Translations under genes and position numbers: made by a program
The notes under the pieces: generated by a model
Databases searched by the model: none
Seen by the model: only the letters and a program-made list of their open reading frames with translations
Told to the model about the DNA's origin: nothing
Part shown: piece after piece, positions 63,792 through 64,000 of the stretch
Position numbering within the stretch: the stretch's first letter is position 1
Layout of the letters: each line of letters starts with the position of its first letter
DNA from: Candidatus Poribacteria bacterium
Lineage (GTDB): Bacteria; Poribacteria; WGA-4E; WGA-3G
Length of the DNA stretch: 64,000 nucleotides
Assembly (NCBI GenBank): GCA_022821965.1
Contig: JAJECN010000002.1
Coordinates: forward strand, 62,001-126,000
Direction: 5' to 3'

Positions 63792-64000
63792 ATGCAGGAA
63801 GCTACACCGATCACCGACGAGGTGCAGTTCCTTGATGCCCCCAAGGTCAAAATTGCGCGAGATTCGTTTGAAGAACTCACAGTTGAACTGCCGGATGGCA
63901 CAAACCACACAAATGTTGAAGCAATCCGATCCTTCCCACTCACCGATTCCAACAAATATATCACACTGCTGGATAGCGAAGGCGAAGAAATCGGTATTAT
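63792..64000 (+). CDS. DUF1854 family protein (3' end cut off)
   Basis: Open to the window edge: starts MQEATPITDEVQFLDAPKVK; the visible part includes FEELTVELPDGTNHTNVEA, VEAIRSFPLTD and ITLLDSEGEEIGII, the DUF1854 N-terminal pattern. AAGGAG 10 nt before the ATG. In other genomes DUF1854 genes follow this kind of ABC transporter, often near cyanophycin genes. Confidence 0.8.
   Translation, partial: MQEATPITDEVQFLDAPKVKIARDSFEELTVELPDGTNHTNVEAIRSFPLTDSNKYITLLDSEGEEIGI

Overview
The window reads as chromosomal DNA of an uncultivated diderm bacterium. The best match I can name from memory is Candidatus Poribacteria or a close relative. This is inference from gene content: two phytanoyl-CoA dioxygenase-like proteins, four Gfo/Idh/MocA oxidoreductases, a sulfatase, a 3-keto-disaccharide hydrolase-like (DUF1080) protein, a DUF6785-like membrane protein, DUF5916 and carboxypeptidase-regulatory proteins, and many short dispersed palindromes between genes. 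TonB-dependent receptors, lipid-exported multiheme cytochrome and System I cytochrome c maturation genes point to an outer membrane and a respiratory lifestyle. I saw no rRNA, tRNA or CRISPR array.

Layout. 0-6 kb (minus): a DUF5916 outer-membrane protein (cut by the window edge) and two tandem paralogous TonB-dependent receptors. 6-9.6 kb (minus): a PhyH dioxygenase, then a three-gene translationally coupled operon (beta-propeller, lipoate ligase-like, FGE-sulfatase-like). 9.6-12.7 kb: small accessory patch with a MazF-type toxin-antitoxin pair, a small conserved protein, a structured non-coding stretch and a TIR-domain protein. 12.8-28.9 kb: argG, a MoxR ATPase, a sulfatase, a Uma2 nuclease, a dockerin/HExxH secreted protein, a 1.1-kb repeat-rich gap, a vWA/GATase-like membrane protein, and a carbohydrate-catabolism block (three Gfo/Idh/MocA enzymes, a WD40-like PD40 propeller, a DapA-family aldolase).

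29-35 kb (plus): cytochrome c maturation genes ccmE (Cys-type), ccmF, ccmH and a CcmI-like gene, running into an unknown membrane protein and two HEAT-repeat proteins. 35.2-36.6 kb: an IS200/IS605-type element carrying only tnpB. 36.6-42.9 kb (plus): 2-oxoacid:ferredoxin oxidoreductase (korAB), ccmA/ccmB heme exporter, enolase, FtsB-like protein. The ccm set is therefore split around korAB and the tnpB element, and no ccmC is visible.

43-64 kb: DUF5069-like protein, a fourth Gfo/Idh/MocA enzyme, DUF1080 protein, a six-heme-motif cytochrome c, second PhyH, Rpn-family nuclease, DUF6785-like membrane protein, trpD-trpC (trpC carries a dispersed repeat inside its reading frame), DUF523-birA-TPR coupled operon, a ribokinase-type kinase with an operator-like dyad in its promoter, an NhaC-type antiporter, SDR, cupin, and an ABC transporter with an unusual PH-like plus zinc-ribbon N-terminus followed by the start of a DUF1854 gene.

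The most unusual items are the repeat-derived insertion in TrpC, the Cys-type CcmE under a promoter with a perfect operator-like dyad, the shared C-terminal tail of the unknown membrane protein and its HEAT neighbour, the structured tnpB leader, the TIR protein with an internal repeat, and the PH/zinc-ribbon ABC transporter with its DUF1854 partner. All family assignments come from motif recognition by eye; no database search was run.
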